Source: Tenuifilum thalassicum (lineage in GTDB: Bacteria; Bacteroidota; Bacteroidia; Bacteroidales; Tenuifilaceae). From it: a stretch of 64,000 nt of DNA. The position numbers were made by a program, and so were the translations under genes. Below the pieces are notes generated by a model. It made no database searches and had not been told where the DNA came from. It saw only the letters and a list, made by a program, of their open reading frames with translations. Positions 37,567-46,219 of the stretch are shown in pieces (position 1 is the first letter of the stretch; each line of letters opens with the position of its first letter). Location: NCBI RefSeq assembly GCF_013265555.1, contig NZ_CP041345.1, positions 2,154,581 to 2,218,580 on the forward strand, in the 5' to 3' direction.

Positions 37567-38703
37567 TTACCTTTTCTTTTTTGGAATTTTAAAATAGGCG
37601 ACAAGCTCTTTAAACTGATTAGCAAACTCGGCTAGGCTGTTGCTTCCGCCAACACACTCTTCGCTGATTGCTGCATTACGCTGTGCAACCTGATTCTGTT
37701 GCTGTAAAGCATTATTAACCTGCTCAACACCAACATGCTGCTCCATACTGGCAGCAGTAATTTCCTGAATTAGCTCAGTTGTTTTTGTGATATCAGGGAT
37801 AAGCTCGTTAAGCATAACTTTAGTATGCTCAGCCACCCCAACACTTTTATTAGCCAGTTGTACAATTTCATCAGCGGCAATCTTACTGGTTTCAGCAAGT
37901 TTACGCACCTCAGCAGCCACAACTGCAAATCCTTTTCCATGAGCACCAGCACGAGCAGCCTCAACCGCTGCATTTAGTGCCAATATGTTAGTTTGAAATG
38001 CTATATCAGTAATCACATTAATCTTTTGGGCAATATTAGTAATGGCATCTAAATTCTCATCTGCTGCCTTGTCGAGATTCTTAACCCCTTCAAATACCTT
38101 TTTCGAATAACCCTCAGTAACTCTTGAATTGTCTGCATTCTTTTCAATATGAGCAGCAATCTGCTCCATTGACGATGATATCTCTTCAATTGAAGATGAA
38201 TCTTCAGCAGCCCCCTCTGCTATTTGGTTTGAAATTGCATTCAGCTCATCGCTCATCAGCTGAAGTTTTTCCACATTCTCTTTAATTTGAAGGACAACAC
38301 TTCCAAAGTTATCCTTTATCATGCTGGTAGCTTGTATCAGTCTACCTAAATCGGTTTTTGGATTAACATAAGAATCATCATCAGCTATATTAAAATCGCC
38401 TTCGGCAAGCTTGTAAAGCTTTTCAATAGCCTTTGACAATGGCCTTACTACTTTAATTGTGGCATAGTAGAAACATGAAACACTAAACAAAACGTTAACA
38501 ATGAGAGTTATGTAGCGCACCAAAGTGTCACCATCATAAAATTTCACTCTGATGCTTACCGTTGTCATTATAAACAACAGGTTTATCAACCAAACAACGC
38601 CAACTTTTACAAATATGCTATTCTTGTAAACTCGATTTAAAAGAATGGCAGCAGCGATACCTGAAACAACCGAACTTATTAGAAGGCTTAATACAAAACT
38701 CAT
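37567..38703 (-). CDS. Methyl-accepting chemotaxis protein without a periplasmic sensor domain
   Basis: A 378-residue chemoreceptor. Three hydrophobic segments (about 1-22, 32-52 and 61-86) replace the usual TM-sensor-TM layout; a HAMP-like stretch ([20 protein letters not shown]) follows, then the MCP signalling coiled coil with the highly conserved hairpin tip [20 protein letters not shown] and [18 protein letters not shown], plus [11 protein letters not shown]-type methylation helices. It ends in a basic KIPKKKR without a CheR-docking pentapeptide. No che genes are in the window. Membrane-embedded or cytoplasmic signals could be sensed. The ATG at 38703 is preferred to the preceding GTG. 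Confidence 0.93.
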   Translation of the reverse strand: MSFVLSLLISSVVSGIAAAILLNRVYKNSIFVKVGVVWLINLLFIMTTVSIRVKFYDGDTLVRYITLIVNVLFSVSCFYYATIKVVRPLSKAIEKLYKLAEGDFNIADDDSYVNPKTDLGRLIQATSMIKDNFGSVVLQIKENVEKLQLMSDELNAISNQIAEGAAEDSSSIEEISSSMEQIAAHIEKNADNSRVTEGYSKKVFEGVKNLDKAADENLDAITNIAQKINVITDIAFQTNILALNAAVEAARAGAHGKGFAVVAAEVRKLAETSKIAADEIVQLANKSVGVAEHTKVMLNELIPDITKTTELIQEITAASMEQHVGVEQVNNALQQQNQVAQRNAAISEECVGGSNSLAEFANQFKELVAYFKIPKKKR

Positions 38704-39029
38704 CACTATCTTATTTGATATTTTTTAATAATACTTTTTCATAAAGTTATAAAACTAACTCCAAGAAAACAATAGTTGATGAGAAACAAATCTGGATGTT
38801 AGTCAAATAACTAGAAGAATAAAAAATAAACTTATCTTAGAACCAAAAGACATTGAAACCCGTCAACATTTAGAGCAATGGCTTGATGTGCAACAGCTAC
38901 TTAAATTTGGTCACATCTTGTATATTTGCAAATTAATTTATTACAGTACGAGTATTTTTATTTCAGAATACAAAATACATCCTGCTAAATAGGAACATCA
39001 TATTACCTTTGCAAAAAATAGTGTCCAAA
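38704..39029. other. Divergent intergenic region between the chemoreceptor and mutS2
   Basis: About 325 AT-rich bases with no ORF. TATATTTG (38921-38928) and TACCTTTG (39004-39011) both fit the TAnnTTTG -7 box on the plus strand; the second ends 18 bases before the mutS2 ATG and is the better placed. On the minus strand only an imperfect TAACTTTA was seen for the chemoreceptor. Confidence 0.5.
39004..39011 (+). promoter_or_regulatory. Probable -7 box (TACCTTTG) for mutS2
   Basis: Exact TAnnTTTG match, 18 bases upstream of the ATG at 39030; transcription would start about ten bases before the start codon. No TTG at the usual -33 distance. Confidence 0.4.
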
Positions 39030-41510
39030 ATGATATACCCCACAACATTTGAGCAGAAGGTTGGATTTGACAGAGTTCGTGAGCTAGCCATAGCAAGCTG
39101 TTTATGTCCACTTGGAGAGCAGCGTGTAAGGGATGTCAAATTCACCACAGACCCCTCAACTATTTTTGAATGGATAGAGCAGACCCATGAGATGAAAACC
39201 ATCTGTTTGATGGAGGACAACTTCCCAACTGATGGTTTCATTGATATTACCCCAGCACTCAAGAAACTTCAAATAGATGGGCAATGGCTCGATGAGAACG
39301 AGCTCCATCAGCTACGCCGATCGCTGGAAACCATTAAACAACTACTTAATTTTATTAAACGAGTCTCAGAAAAATATCCTTCCATTGCTAAATTAGCCAC
39401 TGGCGTTAACTACTACCCTTATGTTATTGAAAGAATCAATAGTATCATAGACCGATTTGGACGAATAAAGGATAACGCATCGCCGCAGCTAGCCGAAATA
39501 AGAGTTTCTATTAGGAGCAAAGAAGCATCGGTATCGAAATTGGTGCAAAGCATTCTGCGGCATGCCCGCGAAGGCGGAATTGTTGACTCCGACGCACAGC
39601 CCACTGTGCGAGAAGGCCGTGTGGTTATTCCAGTTGCAGCAGCTAACAAGCGGAAGCTAAAAGGGATTGTTCACGACGAGTCGGCCACTGGCAAAACGGT
39701 TTTCATTGAACCCGTGGAGGTGGTTGAGCTAAACAACGAAATTAGGGAACTGGAATACGAAGAGCGAAGAGAAATTGTAAAAATACTGATTGAATTCACC
39801 GATAACATTCGCCCATACCTACCAGACCTGCTTTCGGCCTACGACTTTATGGGCGAAATTGATTTCATAAGGGCTAAAGCTCTGGTTGCCATAGAATTTG
39901 AAGGCTCAAAACCCATATTAAGCAGTGATACAACAGGTATATACTTACGACAAGCACGCCATCCTATTCTACAGCTAAGCCTAAAAAAGGAGGGCAAAAA
40001 GATTGTTCCCCTTGACATCCAGCTAAACAAACAGAATAGAATTCTACTCATTTCTGGTCCTAATGCTGGCGGAAAGTCGGTTTGCCTAAAAACAGTAGGA
40101 TTGCTACAGTATATGTTGCAATGCGGTTTCCTACCGTGCACACTTGAAAACTCCGAAATGGGAATCTTTTCAAACATATTCATTGACATTGGCGACGAGC
40201 AATCTATTGAAAATGACCTAAGTACGTACAGCTCTCACTTAATAAACATGAAACAGATTCTCCGAAGTAGCGACGAGCAAAGCCTTATTTTAATAGATGA
40301 ATTTGGCTCGGGGACTGAACCTACTGCTGGTGGTGCAATCGCCGAAGCCATTTTGCAGGAGCTCAGAGATAAAGGCACCTATGGAGTAATCACAACCCAC
40401 TATTCAAACCTTAAACACTTTGCTGCAAATACTCCTGGCATCATAAACGGCGCAATGCTATTTGATATCGAACGAATAGAGCCCCTATTCAAACTCGAAA
40501 TAGGGAAGCCAGGAAGCAGCTTTGCATTCGAAATAGCCAGAAAGATAGGACTTCCTGAAACCGTTCTTAACGAAGCTGCTAATAAAGTGGGCTCCGACTA
40601 TATCACCTTTGAAAAGCACTTGCGCAAAATCTCGAGAGATAAACGTTACTGGGAAAAGAAAAGGGATAGCATTAGACTTGCCAACAAACGTGCAGAGGAG
40701 GCCGAACAAAAACTTCAAAAGGAGCTGGAAGAGCTAGAAAAAAAACGAAAAGAGATATTAGCCGCTGCTAAAAAAGAGGCCCAAGAGATTTTAGCAACTG
40801 TAAACAAGCAGATTGAAAACACCATTAGGATCATCAAGGAGAGCAACGCCGAAAAAAATCAAACAAAAAAGGCAAGAGAAGAAATAGAAAAGTTAAAAAC
40901 CGAAGTAACACAATTAGGGCAGGATACAGATGCACTAGTTGAGCGTAAAATGGAGCTGATAAAGCAAAGACAAGCCCGAAAAGCCAGTAAAAAAAATCAA
41001 AAAACAACCAACGAACACAAAGCACAAGTTCAAAAAGAAGAAAAACCTATTGAACCAGGCGATAAGGTAAAGGTTGAAGGCAGCGATGTAATTGGAGAGG
41101 TAATTAGCATAAACGAAAAAACAGCATCAATAGCTGTTGGTGGAATGATTACAGTTGTTAAAACAAAGAAACTTAAAAGAGTTTCGTCGGGAGAGTTTCA
41201 GAATATAGCTAAACAAAAGCCCAAGCCAGCTGGAAATTTTGACATCTACAAGCGTCGTCTAAACTTCAAATCGGATATCGACATAAGAGGATATAGGGCT
41301 GAAGAAGCGATTGAAGCTGTTCAAGACCTGATAGACGACGCTTTAATGCTAGGATTTAGCAAGGTTAGAATACTTCATGGCAAAGGCGATGGAATACTAA
41401 GGCAAGTTGTAAGAGACCTGCTTAAATCGACACCAGGCATTAAATGGTTTGGCGATGAGCACATTGAATTTGGTGGTGCTGGCATCACTGTTGTTGAGCT
41501 AGATGTATAG
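39030..41510 (+). CDS. mutS2: MutS2-family ATPase/endonuclease with Smr domain
   Basis: An 826-residue MutS2. A lever/clamp-like N-terminal half (VRELAIASCLCPLGEQRV, ATGKTVFIEPVEVVELNNEI) precedes the ABC-type ATPase with Walker A ISGPNAGGKSVCLKTVGL, FIDIGDEQSIENDLSTYSSH and Walker B LILIDEFGSGTEPTAGG. A long charged coiled coil (about 520-650, rich in Lys/Glu) and a KOW-like segment (EPGDKVKVEGSDVIGEVISI) lead to the C-terminal Smr nuclease domain (DIRGYRAEEAIEAVQDLIDD, VRILHGKGDGILRQVV). MutS2 acts on recombination intermediates or stalled ribosomes rather than mismatches. The ATG at 39030 is preferred to a TTG 21 bases upstream. Confidence 0.97.
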   Translation: MIYPTTFEQKVGFDRVRELAIASCLCPLGEQRVRDVKFTTDPSTIFEWIEQTHEMKTICLMEDNFPTDGFIDITPALKKLQIDGQWLDENELHQLRRSLETIKQLLNFIKRVSEKYPSIAKLATGVNYYPYVIERINSIIDRFGRIKDNASPQLAEIRVSIRSKEASVSKLVQSILRHAREGGIVDSDAQPTVREGRVVIPVAAANKRKLKGIVHDESATGKTVFIEPVEVVELNNEIRELEYEERREIVKILIEFTDNIRPYLPDLLSAYDFMGEIDFIRAKALVAIEFEGSKPILSSDTTGIYLRQARHPILQLSLKKEGKKIVPLDIQLNKQNRILLISGPNAGGKSVCLKTVGLLQYMLQCGFLPCTLENSEMGIFSNIFIDIGDEQSIENDLSTYSSHLINMKQILRSSDEQSLILIDEFGSGTEPTAGGAIAEAILQELRDKGTYGVITTHYSNLKHFAANTPGIINGAMLFDIERIEPLFKLEIGKPGSSFAFEIARKIGLPETVLNEAANKVGSDYITFEKHLRKISRDKRYWEKKRDSIRLANKRAEEAEQKLQKELEELEKKRKEILAAAKKEAQEILATVNKQIENTIRIIKESNAEKNQTKKAREEIEKLKTEVTQLGQDTDALVERKMELIKQRQARKASKKNQKTTNEHKAQVQKEEKPIEPGDKVKVEGSDVIGEVISINEKTASIAVGGMITVVKTKKLKRVSSGEFQNIAKQKPKPAGNFDIYKRRLNFKSDIDIRGYRAEEAIEAVQDLIDDALMLGFSKVRILHGKGDGILRQVVRDLLKSTPGIKWFGDEHIEFGGAGITVVELDV

Positions 41511-41604
41511 GATATTTCTCAACAATTACATTTTTAGCTTTATATTTCAAACCAATATGAAAATTTATAGGCATTTTGTATATTGCCCATAAATTTCTTT
41601 TGTC

Positions 41605-42921
41605 GTGGAACTACTAATATACAGTCGAAAAATCACTCCAAGACTTGAATATATTTGTCGGTTTATTTTCAAAGACATAATGCACATTCCTTACCGGCTA
41701 TCAAGTTCCTATTCTGAAGCATCGGAATACACAGGACCAATTATAAGCTACGACAAGCAACCAGTTACAAGCTCATTAACCATCTACCCCTCTCCTATTC
41801 TTTTTGAAGATAACATTGTTCCAATTCACAATAGCATTGGCGAGTGGGAAGGATTACCCGCATTCCCAATGTGCTCAAGCAACCATAAAGCCGATCTACC
41901 ATTCGATTTGCTTGGTGGTGCATTTTACATGATAACACGATATGAAGAGTATTTACCCCACAAAAAAGACAAACACGGCCGATTCAGACACACTGACTGT
42001 ATGGCCTTCCAAAACGGCTTCCTAGAACTCCCCATTGTAGATTTATGGACCTATAAGCTCCTTGAAATACTCAAAGACAAATACGGCCCCCTTAGCCATA
42101 AGAAGCGCCAATTTATTAGCCAGGTTACCATAGACCTTGATAGCGCTTTTGCCATAAAAGGGAAAGGAATGGTAAGAAACCTTGCAGGTTTTGGGAAATC
42201 GTTGATCAAACTAGATTTTCAAGCTGCCAAACTTCGTTTTGATGTACTTACCAACAAAAGCGCAGACCCTTACGACATCTATGATTATCTATTTAGCATT
42301 CTACCTGAAGGTGAGAAAACAAAATGGTTTATTCATGTTGGGGATTGGGGCAAGTACGATAAGCAAATCAAGGTTAATAATCATCTTTTACCAAACCTGG
42401 TTAGCAAACTTTCCAGCCGATACTCCGTAGGAATACACCCATCATATAGATCTTTTGTAAATGAGGATTTATTTAGGAAAGAACTTAAAAGGCTGCTAAA
42501 CATTGTTGGACAAGCTGTATACTCTTCACGTTTTCATTACTTACGACAAAACATACCCTACTCCTACTATCCTCTAATACGTGCTGGTATTGCACAAGAG
42601 TATTCTATGGGATTTGCCGACAAACCCGGTTTTAGAGCTGGAACTTGTACCCCTTACCAGTTCTTTGATTTATTCGACAATACAACCAAAAACCTAAAGG
42701 TTTACCCCTTTGCTTTAATGGATAAAGCATTATTAAACATAGCAAAATACGACGCAAACCAAGCAAAGGAGCTAATAACACGAATAATAAACACAATTAA
42801 AAAAGTTGATGGTACTTTTATTGGAATTTGGCATATCGATTATCTCTCAAACAACCTAAACAACATGCCATCGTTATTAAATCTTTTTAAAGATACTTTA
42901 GCACTTTGCAAAAATGAGTAG
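41605..42921 (+). CDS. Polysaccharide deacetylase family protein (Bacteroidota type)
   Basis: A 438-residue protein starting at GTG 41605 (MELLIYSRKITPRLEYICRF), which fits the N-terminus of this family; the next ATG would remove 26 residues. An N-terminal alpha/beta domain (GGAFYMITRYEEYLPHKKDK) leads to a NodB-like deacetylase region with VTIDLDSAFAIKGKG (Asp pair), KTKWFIHVGDWGKYD, SVGIHPSYRSF, FHYLRQNIPYSYYPL, GFADKPGFRAGTCTPY and FIGIWHIDYLS. It probably removes acetyl groups from an envelope polysaccharide or glycan precursor; the substrate is unknown. Its end overlaps the next gene by eight bases, so the two are translated together. Confidence 0.85.
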   Translation: MELLIYSRKITPRLEYICRFIFKDIMHIPYRLSSSYSEASEYTGPIISYDKQPVTSSLTIYPSPILFEDNIVPIHNSIGEWEGLPAFPMCSSNHKADLPFDLLGGAFYMITRYEEYLPHKKDKHGRFRHTDCMAFQNGFLELPIVDLWTYKLLEILKDKYGPLSHKKRQFISQVTIDLDSAFAIKGKGMVRNLAGFGKSLIKLDFQAAKLRFDVLTNKSADPYDIYDYLFSILPEGEKTKWFIHVGDWGKYDKQIKVNNHLLPNLVSKLSSRYSVGIHPSYRSFVNEDLFRKELKRLLNIVGQAVYSSRFHYLRQNIPYSYYPLIRAGIAQEYSMGFADKPGFRAGTCTPYQFFDLFDNTTKNLKVYPFALMDKALLNIAKYDANQAKELITRIINTIKKVDGTFIGIWHIDYLSNNLNNMPSLLNLFKDTLALCKNE

Positions 42922-43849
42922 AATTCCTGAAATAGTATTTGTAACCCGCGAAGAGATTATTGATGAGCTATGGAATAAAGGTATTGAAAGTGCATTTAAC
43001 AGCAACATCTATGCTTATACCTGGTATTTGGATATTGTTTCTCCAGGTTGGAGCGCACTAATTACCGATAACTACGATTATCTTTTCCCTCTTCCTACAA
43101 AGAAAAAATATGGGATAAACTACATTATCCAGCCCCTTTATTGTCAGCAGTTAGGGCTATACTCTTCAAAGCACATCACCCCTGAACTGGTTGATACATT
43201 TATCGATAATATTCCAAGTAAGTTCAAATACGTAAATATCAACCTAAATATTCACAATAAAACTGATAAACATAAAAGTGACACCAACTCCAGAGTAACC
43301 TATATGCTCGACCTTCTAAACTACGACGATCAAATTTTTCCAAAATACAAGGAAAATACAAAGAGAAACATACTTAAAGCCTTTGCAAAAAACCACACAA
43401 TTACAACATCATTAACTCCTTCCGAGTTCATTTCCTTTTATAAATATAATGGCCATATAGAAAGCCCTGCTAAAGAGATTAAAATAATCAAGCAGCTGAT
43501 TGAGTGCTTAATACGACAGCAGAAACTGACTTTGCTAGGATGCATTAACCAAAGCAACGAAATTGGAAGCGTTGCGCTGTTCGCAGAAAACAATGATACT
43601 ATCTACTATCTACTTGGAGCTCGAAACAAAAGAATTAAAAGCAGTTCGCTTCATTTCCTTTTAGACTACCAAATTAAAAACCGTTCGGGCTTAGGTAAAA
43701 CCTTAGATTTTGAAGGATCAATGATCCCAAGCATCGCACATTTCTTTTCAGGATTTGGAGCAAAGCCCTGCAAATATCTAAACTACACAAAAAACAGTAT
43801 ACCTGCATCTGACTTAATACTAAGGCTAAAGAAGGAATTAGGACTTTAG
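42914..43849 (+). CDS. FemAB/GNAT-like acyl- or aminoacyltransferase
   Basis: A 311-residue protein whose layout resembles FemAB/GNAT-type transferases. The N-terminal half contains FNSNIYAYTWYLDIVSPGWS and QQLGLYSSKHIT; the C-terminal half has LGCINQSNEIGSVALFAEN, TIYYLLGARNKRIKSSSLHF and LDFEGSMIPSIAHFFSGFG, typical of a GNAT fold with a final substrate-binding GFGAKP. Such enzymes add amino acids or acyl groups to cell-wall or polysaccharide precursors. The overlap with the deacetylase gene suggests one pathway of envelope glycan modification. Exact reaction unknown. Confidence 0.75.
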   Translation: MSRIPEIVFVTREEIIDELWNKGIESAFNSNIYAYTWYLDIVSPGWSALITDNYDYLFPLPTKKKYGINYIIQPLYCQQLGLYSSKHITPELVDTFIDNIPSKFKYVNINLNIHNKTDKHKSDTNSRVTYMLDLLNYDDQIFPKYKENTKRNILKAFAKNHTITTSLTPSEFISFYKYNGHIESPAKEIKIIKQLIECLIRQQKLTLLGCINQSNEIGSVALFAENNDTIYYLLGARNKRIKSSSLHFLLDYQIKNRSGLGKTLDFEGSMIPSIAHFFSGFGAKPCKYLNYTKNSIPASDLILRLKKELGL

Positions 43850-43931
43850 ACATATAGTTTTATAGTCAAGTGAAAGTAGTATCCCATAAAATGAACTAGC
43901 TAAAAACCTAAGGCAAATTAGGTGGAGAAGG

Positions 43932-44028
43932 ATTCAAGATTTCAAATTCAAAATTTCAAATTCAAAATTCAAGACTTGTGCTTCTTAAACGAATAAAAGG
44001 CGTTAAACGTTAAACGTTAAACGATAAA
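43932..44028. repeat. Heptameric repeat block, copy 1 (TTCAAA-type then CGTTAAA-type)
   Basis: ATTTCAA/ATTCAAA units alternate with a 7-base period from 43932 to about 43973. After a 27-base spacer come CGTTAAA, CGTTAAA, CGTTAAA and CGATAAA (44001-44028). The same order of TTCAA units, spacer ending TAAAAGG or TAAGAGG, and CGTTAAA units recurs at 44270-44365. Confidence 0.85.
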
Positions 44029-44065
44029 ATATTGTATATTAGAGGGATCTGCATTATATTTCTTA

Positions 44066-44110
44066 CACCACAGAGTTACACAGAGAAATGCACAGAGGCA
44101 TAGAGGAGGA
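44066..44110. repeat. Approximate decameric ACACAGAG repeat
   Basis: Units around CACAGAG recur about every ten bases: CACCACAGAG, TTACACAGAG, AAATGCACAGAG, GCATAGAGG. Spacing is 10 then 12 then 8, so it is less regular than the neighbouring arrays. Confidence 0.6.
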
Positions 44111-44141
44111 AAACAAACATGGCCACATAAATCTTCACGTT

Positions 44142-44255
44142 CATTCCAAATATTTCCGTTTCATTCCGAATCATTCCGAGTCTTTCATTCCTCTAACTTC
44201 TTTTAACTTCCTAATATTCTTCAGGAAGAGATGCTTCGGCAAGCTCAGCATGACA
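44142..44255. repeat. Composite intergenic repeat, copy B (inverted relative to copy A)
   Basis: Decamers CATTCCAAAT, ATTTCCGTTT, CATTCCGAAT, CATTCCGAGT, CTTTCATTCC, TCTAACTTCT, TTTAACTTCC run without gaps from 44142 to 44211. After TAATATTCTTCAGGAA comes the core GAGATGCTTCGGCAAGCTC...AGCATGACA (44228-44255), whose ends ATGCT/AGCAT are inverted repeats. Its reverse complement matches the module order of copy A at 6556-6635. Confidence 0.85.
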
Positions 44256-44269
44256 AGGCATGGTTCAAG

Positions 44270-44365
44270 GATAAAGGATAAAGTTCAAGGTTCAAAATTT
44301 CAGATTTGTCTGGCGAGGACGGATAAGAGGCGTTAAACGTTAAATGTTAAGCGTTAAACGACAAA
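44270..44365. repeat. Heptameric repeat block, copy 2
   Basis: GGATAAA, GGATAAA, GTTCAAG, GTTCAAA, ATTTCAG follow a 7-base period. After a GC-richer spacer ending ATAAGAGG come CGTTAAA, CGTTAAA, TGTTAAG, CGTTAAA, CGACAAA (44331-44365). It is a diverged duplicate of 43932-44028. Confidence 0.8.
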
Positions 44366-44366
44366 A

Positions 44367-44503
44367 TCTTCCGATTATTTCCGAGTCATTCCGATTCATT
44401 CTTCAAGAAGAGATGCCTCGACTACGCACGGCATGACAAAACAATACACTGTGTTCCTCTAACTTCCTCTAACTTCCTCTAACTTCCTCTAACTTCTTTT
44501 AAC
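44367..44503. repeat. Composite intergenic repeat, copy C
   Basis: Decamers TCTTCCGATT, ATTTCCGAGT, CATTCCGATT, CATTCTTCAA (44367-44406) are followed by the core GAGATGCCTCGACTACGCAC...GGCATGACA (44410-44437). Then TTCCTCTAAC occurs four times exactly (44454-44493), plus TTCTTTTAAC (44494-44503). The identical units suggest recent slippage or unequal exchange. Confidence 0.88.
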
Positions 44504-44528
44504 TCCATCACATTCCTCAATAAATCTC

Positions 44529-45239
44529 CTACAATTCCATCAGGCTTTCAAAGTCGATTTCGGTCATGTGCTGAGTTTCAATAACCTTTCCCTTTTCGCA
44601 TTTAAAGGTCTTAGCAGGAAATTTCTTAATCAGATGCGTGTTATGAGTAGCCATTAAGACAGAGATTCCTGAGTTTGATAGGTTGTGTAGAATTTGCATT
44701 ATACCCTCGGATGTCTCCATATCGAGATTACCAGTTGGCTCATCGGCAAGAATTAGTTCAGGATTGTTCAGGAGAGCCCTGGCAATAACAACACGCTGCT
44801 GCTCACCACCCGAAAGCTGATGGGGCATTTTATAGTCTTTGAACTTTAGCTCTACCAGGTCGAGCACTTCAGTAATTCGCTGTTTGATGGCTTGCTTATC
44901 TTTCCAGCCAGTTGCCTTGAGCACAAACAGCAAATTGTTGTATACGCTCCTATCGTTAAGCAGCTGAAAATCTTGAAAAACCACTCCTATTTTCCGACGC
45001 AACTTTGGGATTTGCTTTCGCTTAAGCTTGCGTAAGTTAAACCCACACACTGTACCCTCGCCATCTTTCAGCGGAATTTCAGCAGTAATTGTTTTTATCA
45101 AGCTGGTTTTACCACTCCCCACTCTACCAATAAGATAAGCAAAATCACCCTTAGCAAGCGAAAAGTTCACATCAGAAAGGATTAAGTTGTCATCTTGAAA
45201 GATATTAGCTGAACGAATATCAATAGTCAAATCATCCAT
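44529..45239 (-). CDS. ftsE: Cell-division ABC ATPase FtsE
   Basis: A 236-residue ABC ATPase: Walker [18 protein letters not shown]-loop [17 protein letters not shown], signature [18 protein letters not shown], Walker [13 protein letters not shown] and H-loop MATHNTHLI. The FQDFQLL...R..Y.N block and size point to FtsE, which with FtsX regulates septal peptidoglycan hydrolysis. No ftsX gene is adjacent; in this phylum it is often elsewhere. Related LolD/MacB ATPases are the main alternative. The repeat island begins right after its stop. Confidence 0.87.
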   Translation of the reverse strand: MDDLTIDIRSANIFQDDNLILSDVNFSLAKGDFAYLIGRVGSGKTSLIKTITAEIPLKDGEGTVCGFNLRKLKRKQIPKLRRKIGVVFQDFQLLNDRSVYNNLLFVLKATGWKDKQAIKQRITEVLDLVELKFKDYKMPHQLSGGEQQRVVIARALLNNPELILADEPTGNLDMETSEGIMQILHNLSNSGISVLMATHNTHLIKKFPAKTFKCEKGKVIETQHMTEIDFESLMEL

Positions 45240-45289
45240 AATGCTCTGAAATAATTCAGTTTGCTAAGTTAAGAAAAATATTTGCAAAC

Positions 45290-46219
45290 CTACTTGTCCA
45301 AAAGATTTCTAATAGCCTTATCGAGTGTAGGAAAACTCCAGGCAAATCCAAGACCAATCAATCGTTCTGGCTTAACAGGTTGGTTTGCAAGAAAAACCTC
45401 ATCGCCCATTTTACCAGGAAGTAAACGTAATAAAAACGAAGGTACCTTAAACAAAACTGGTCGTCTGTAATATTTAGCCACCTCTTTTACAATATCGGAG
45501 TAGCTTGAAAATGAAGGGGCAGTAAGATTAAAAGCACCTACTGCGTCAGGTTTATCAATAAGAAACTTAACTGCCCTAATATGGTCGGAAATATGAATCC
45601 AAGGTACAACTTGTTTTCCGTTTCCAAATATGGTTCCCAGAAACAAACGAACTGTTTTTGCAATTTTTGGAAAGAAGCCCCCAGATTTTGACAAAACAAT
45701 ACCAGTTCGGATTAAAACTACACGAGTAGAGTTAGAGCTGGCAAGCGTTTCTTGCTCCCAGCCACTAACTAGCTGCGAAAGAAATCCGTTACCAGCCTGT
45801 GAATGTTCGGTTAAAACGTCGATACTGTTAAATGGATAAATCCCAACTGCCGAAGCCTGAACAAAGGCTTTAGGGGGATTTTGGCACATGAGGATAGCCT
45901 TTGCAATAGAGCGAGTTGTATGAATTCGGCTTGAGAAAATTCTATCTCTATTCTTTTTAGTCCAAAGCGTTGCAATGTTATGCCCTGCAAGGTTAATAAC
46001 CACATCGGTGTTTTCTAACGCCCCCACTAAGTCATCATTGAGTTCACCATTCCATTTTATTACATCAATTTTTGAATTAGTTGACTTCACATTTTCTGGC
46101 CTTCGAGTTAGGAGTTTTAACCTATAACCATCATCAACGAGTAAAGGAATGAGATGGCTACCTATAAGACCAGATCCACCAACAATTACAGCAGTTTTTT
46201 TGAATGTACTATTGCTCAT
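45290..46219 (-). CDS. TIGR01777-family NAD-dependent epimerase-like protein
   Basis: A 309-residue extended SDR protein with AVIVGGSGLIGSHLIPLLVD (Rossmann), LTRRPENVKS, the conserved VDVVINLAGHNIA-like segment (DVVINLAGHNIATLWTKKN), HTTRSIAKAI, QASAVGIYPF and WIHISDHIRAVKFLID. The C-terminal GLGFAWSFPTLDKAIRNLL is the family's terminal domain. The family is conserved from bacteria to plants and has no established substrate. Its ATG at 46219 overlaps the stop of the upstream lipoprotein gene by one base (TGATG), indicating translational coupling. Confidence 0.9.
   Translation of the reverse strand: MSNSTFKKTAVIVGGSGLIGSHLIPLLVDDGYRLKLLTRRPENVKSTNSKIDVIKWNGELNDDLVGALENTDVVINLAGHNIATLWTKKNRDRIFSSRIHTTRSIAKAILMCQNPPKAFVQASAVGIYPFNSIDVLTEHSQAGNGFLSQLVSGWEQETLASSNSTRVVLIRTGIVLSKSGGFFPKIAKTVRLFLGTIFGNGKQVVPWIHISDHIRAVKFLIDKPDAVGAFNLTAPSFSSYSDIVKEVAKYYRRPVLFKVPSFLLRLLPGKMGDEVFLANQPVKPERLIGLGFAWSFPTLDKAIRNLLDK

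Larger units (their letters stand above)
43850..44528. other. Intergenic repeat island between convergent genes
   Basis: About 680 bases between the FemAB-like gene (plus) and ftsE (minus), composed largely of short tandem repeats of period 7 and 10 in duplicated blocks; the individual arrays are listed separately. No credible protein is encoded; an 82-codon ORF at 44088-44336 is a translation of repeats. Confidence 0.85.

Noticed and set aside
44088-44336. 82-codon plus-strand ORF in the repeat island
   Set aside because: Made of 7- and 10-base repeats; composition follows the repeats rather than a protein.
43932-44503. CRISPR array
   Set aside because: Repeats are contiguous 7- or 10-base units without unique spacers of constant length, and no cas genes are near.
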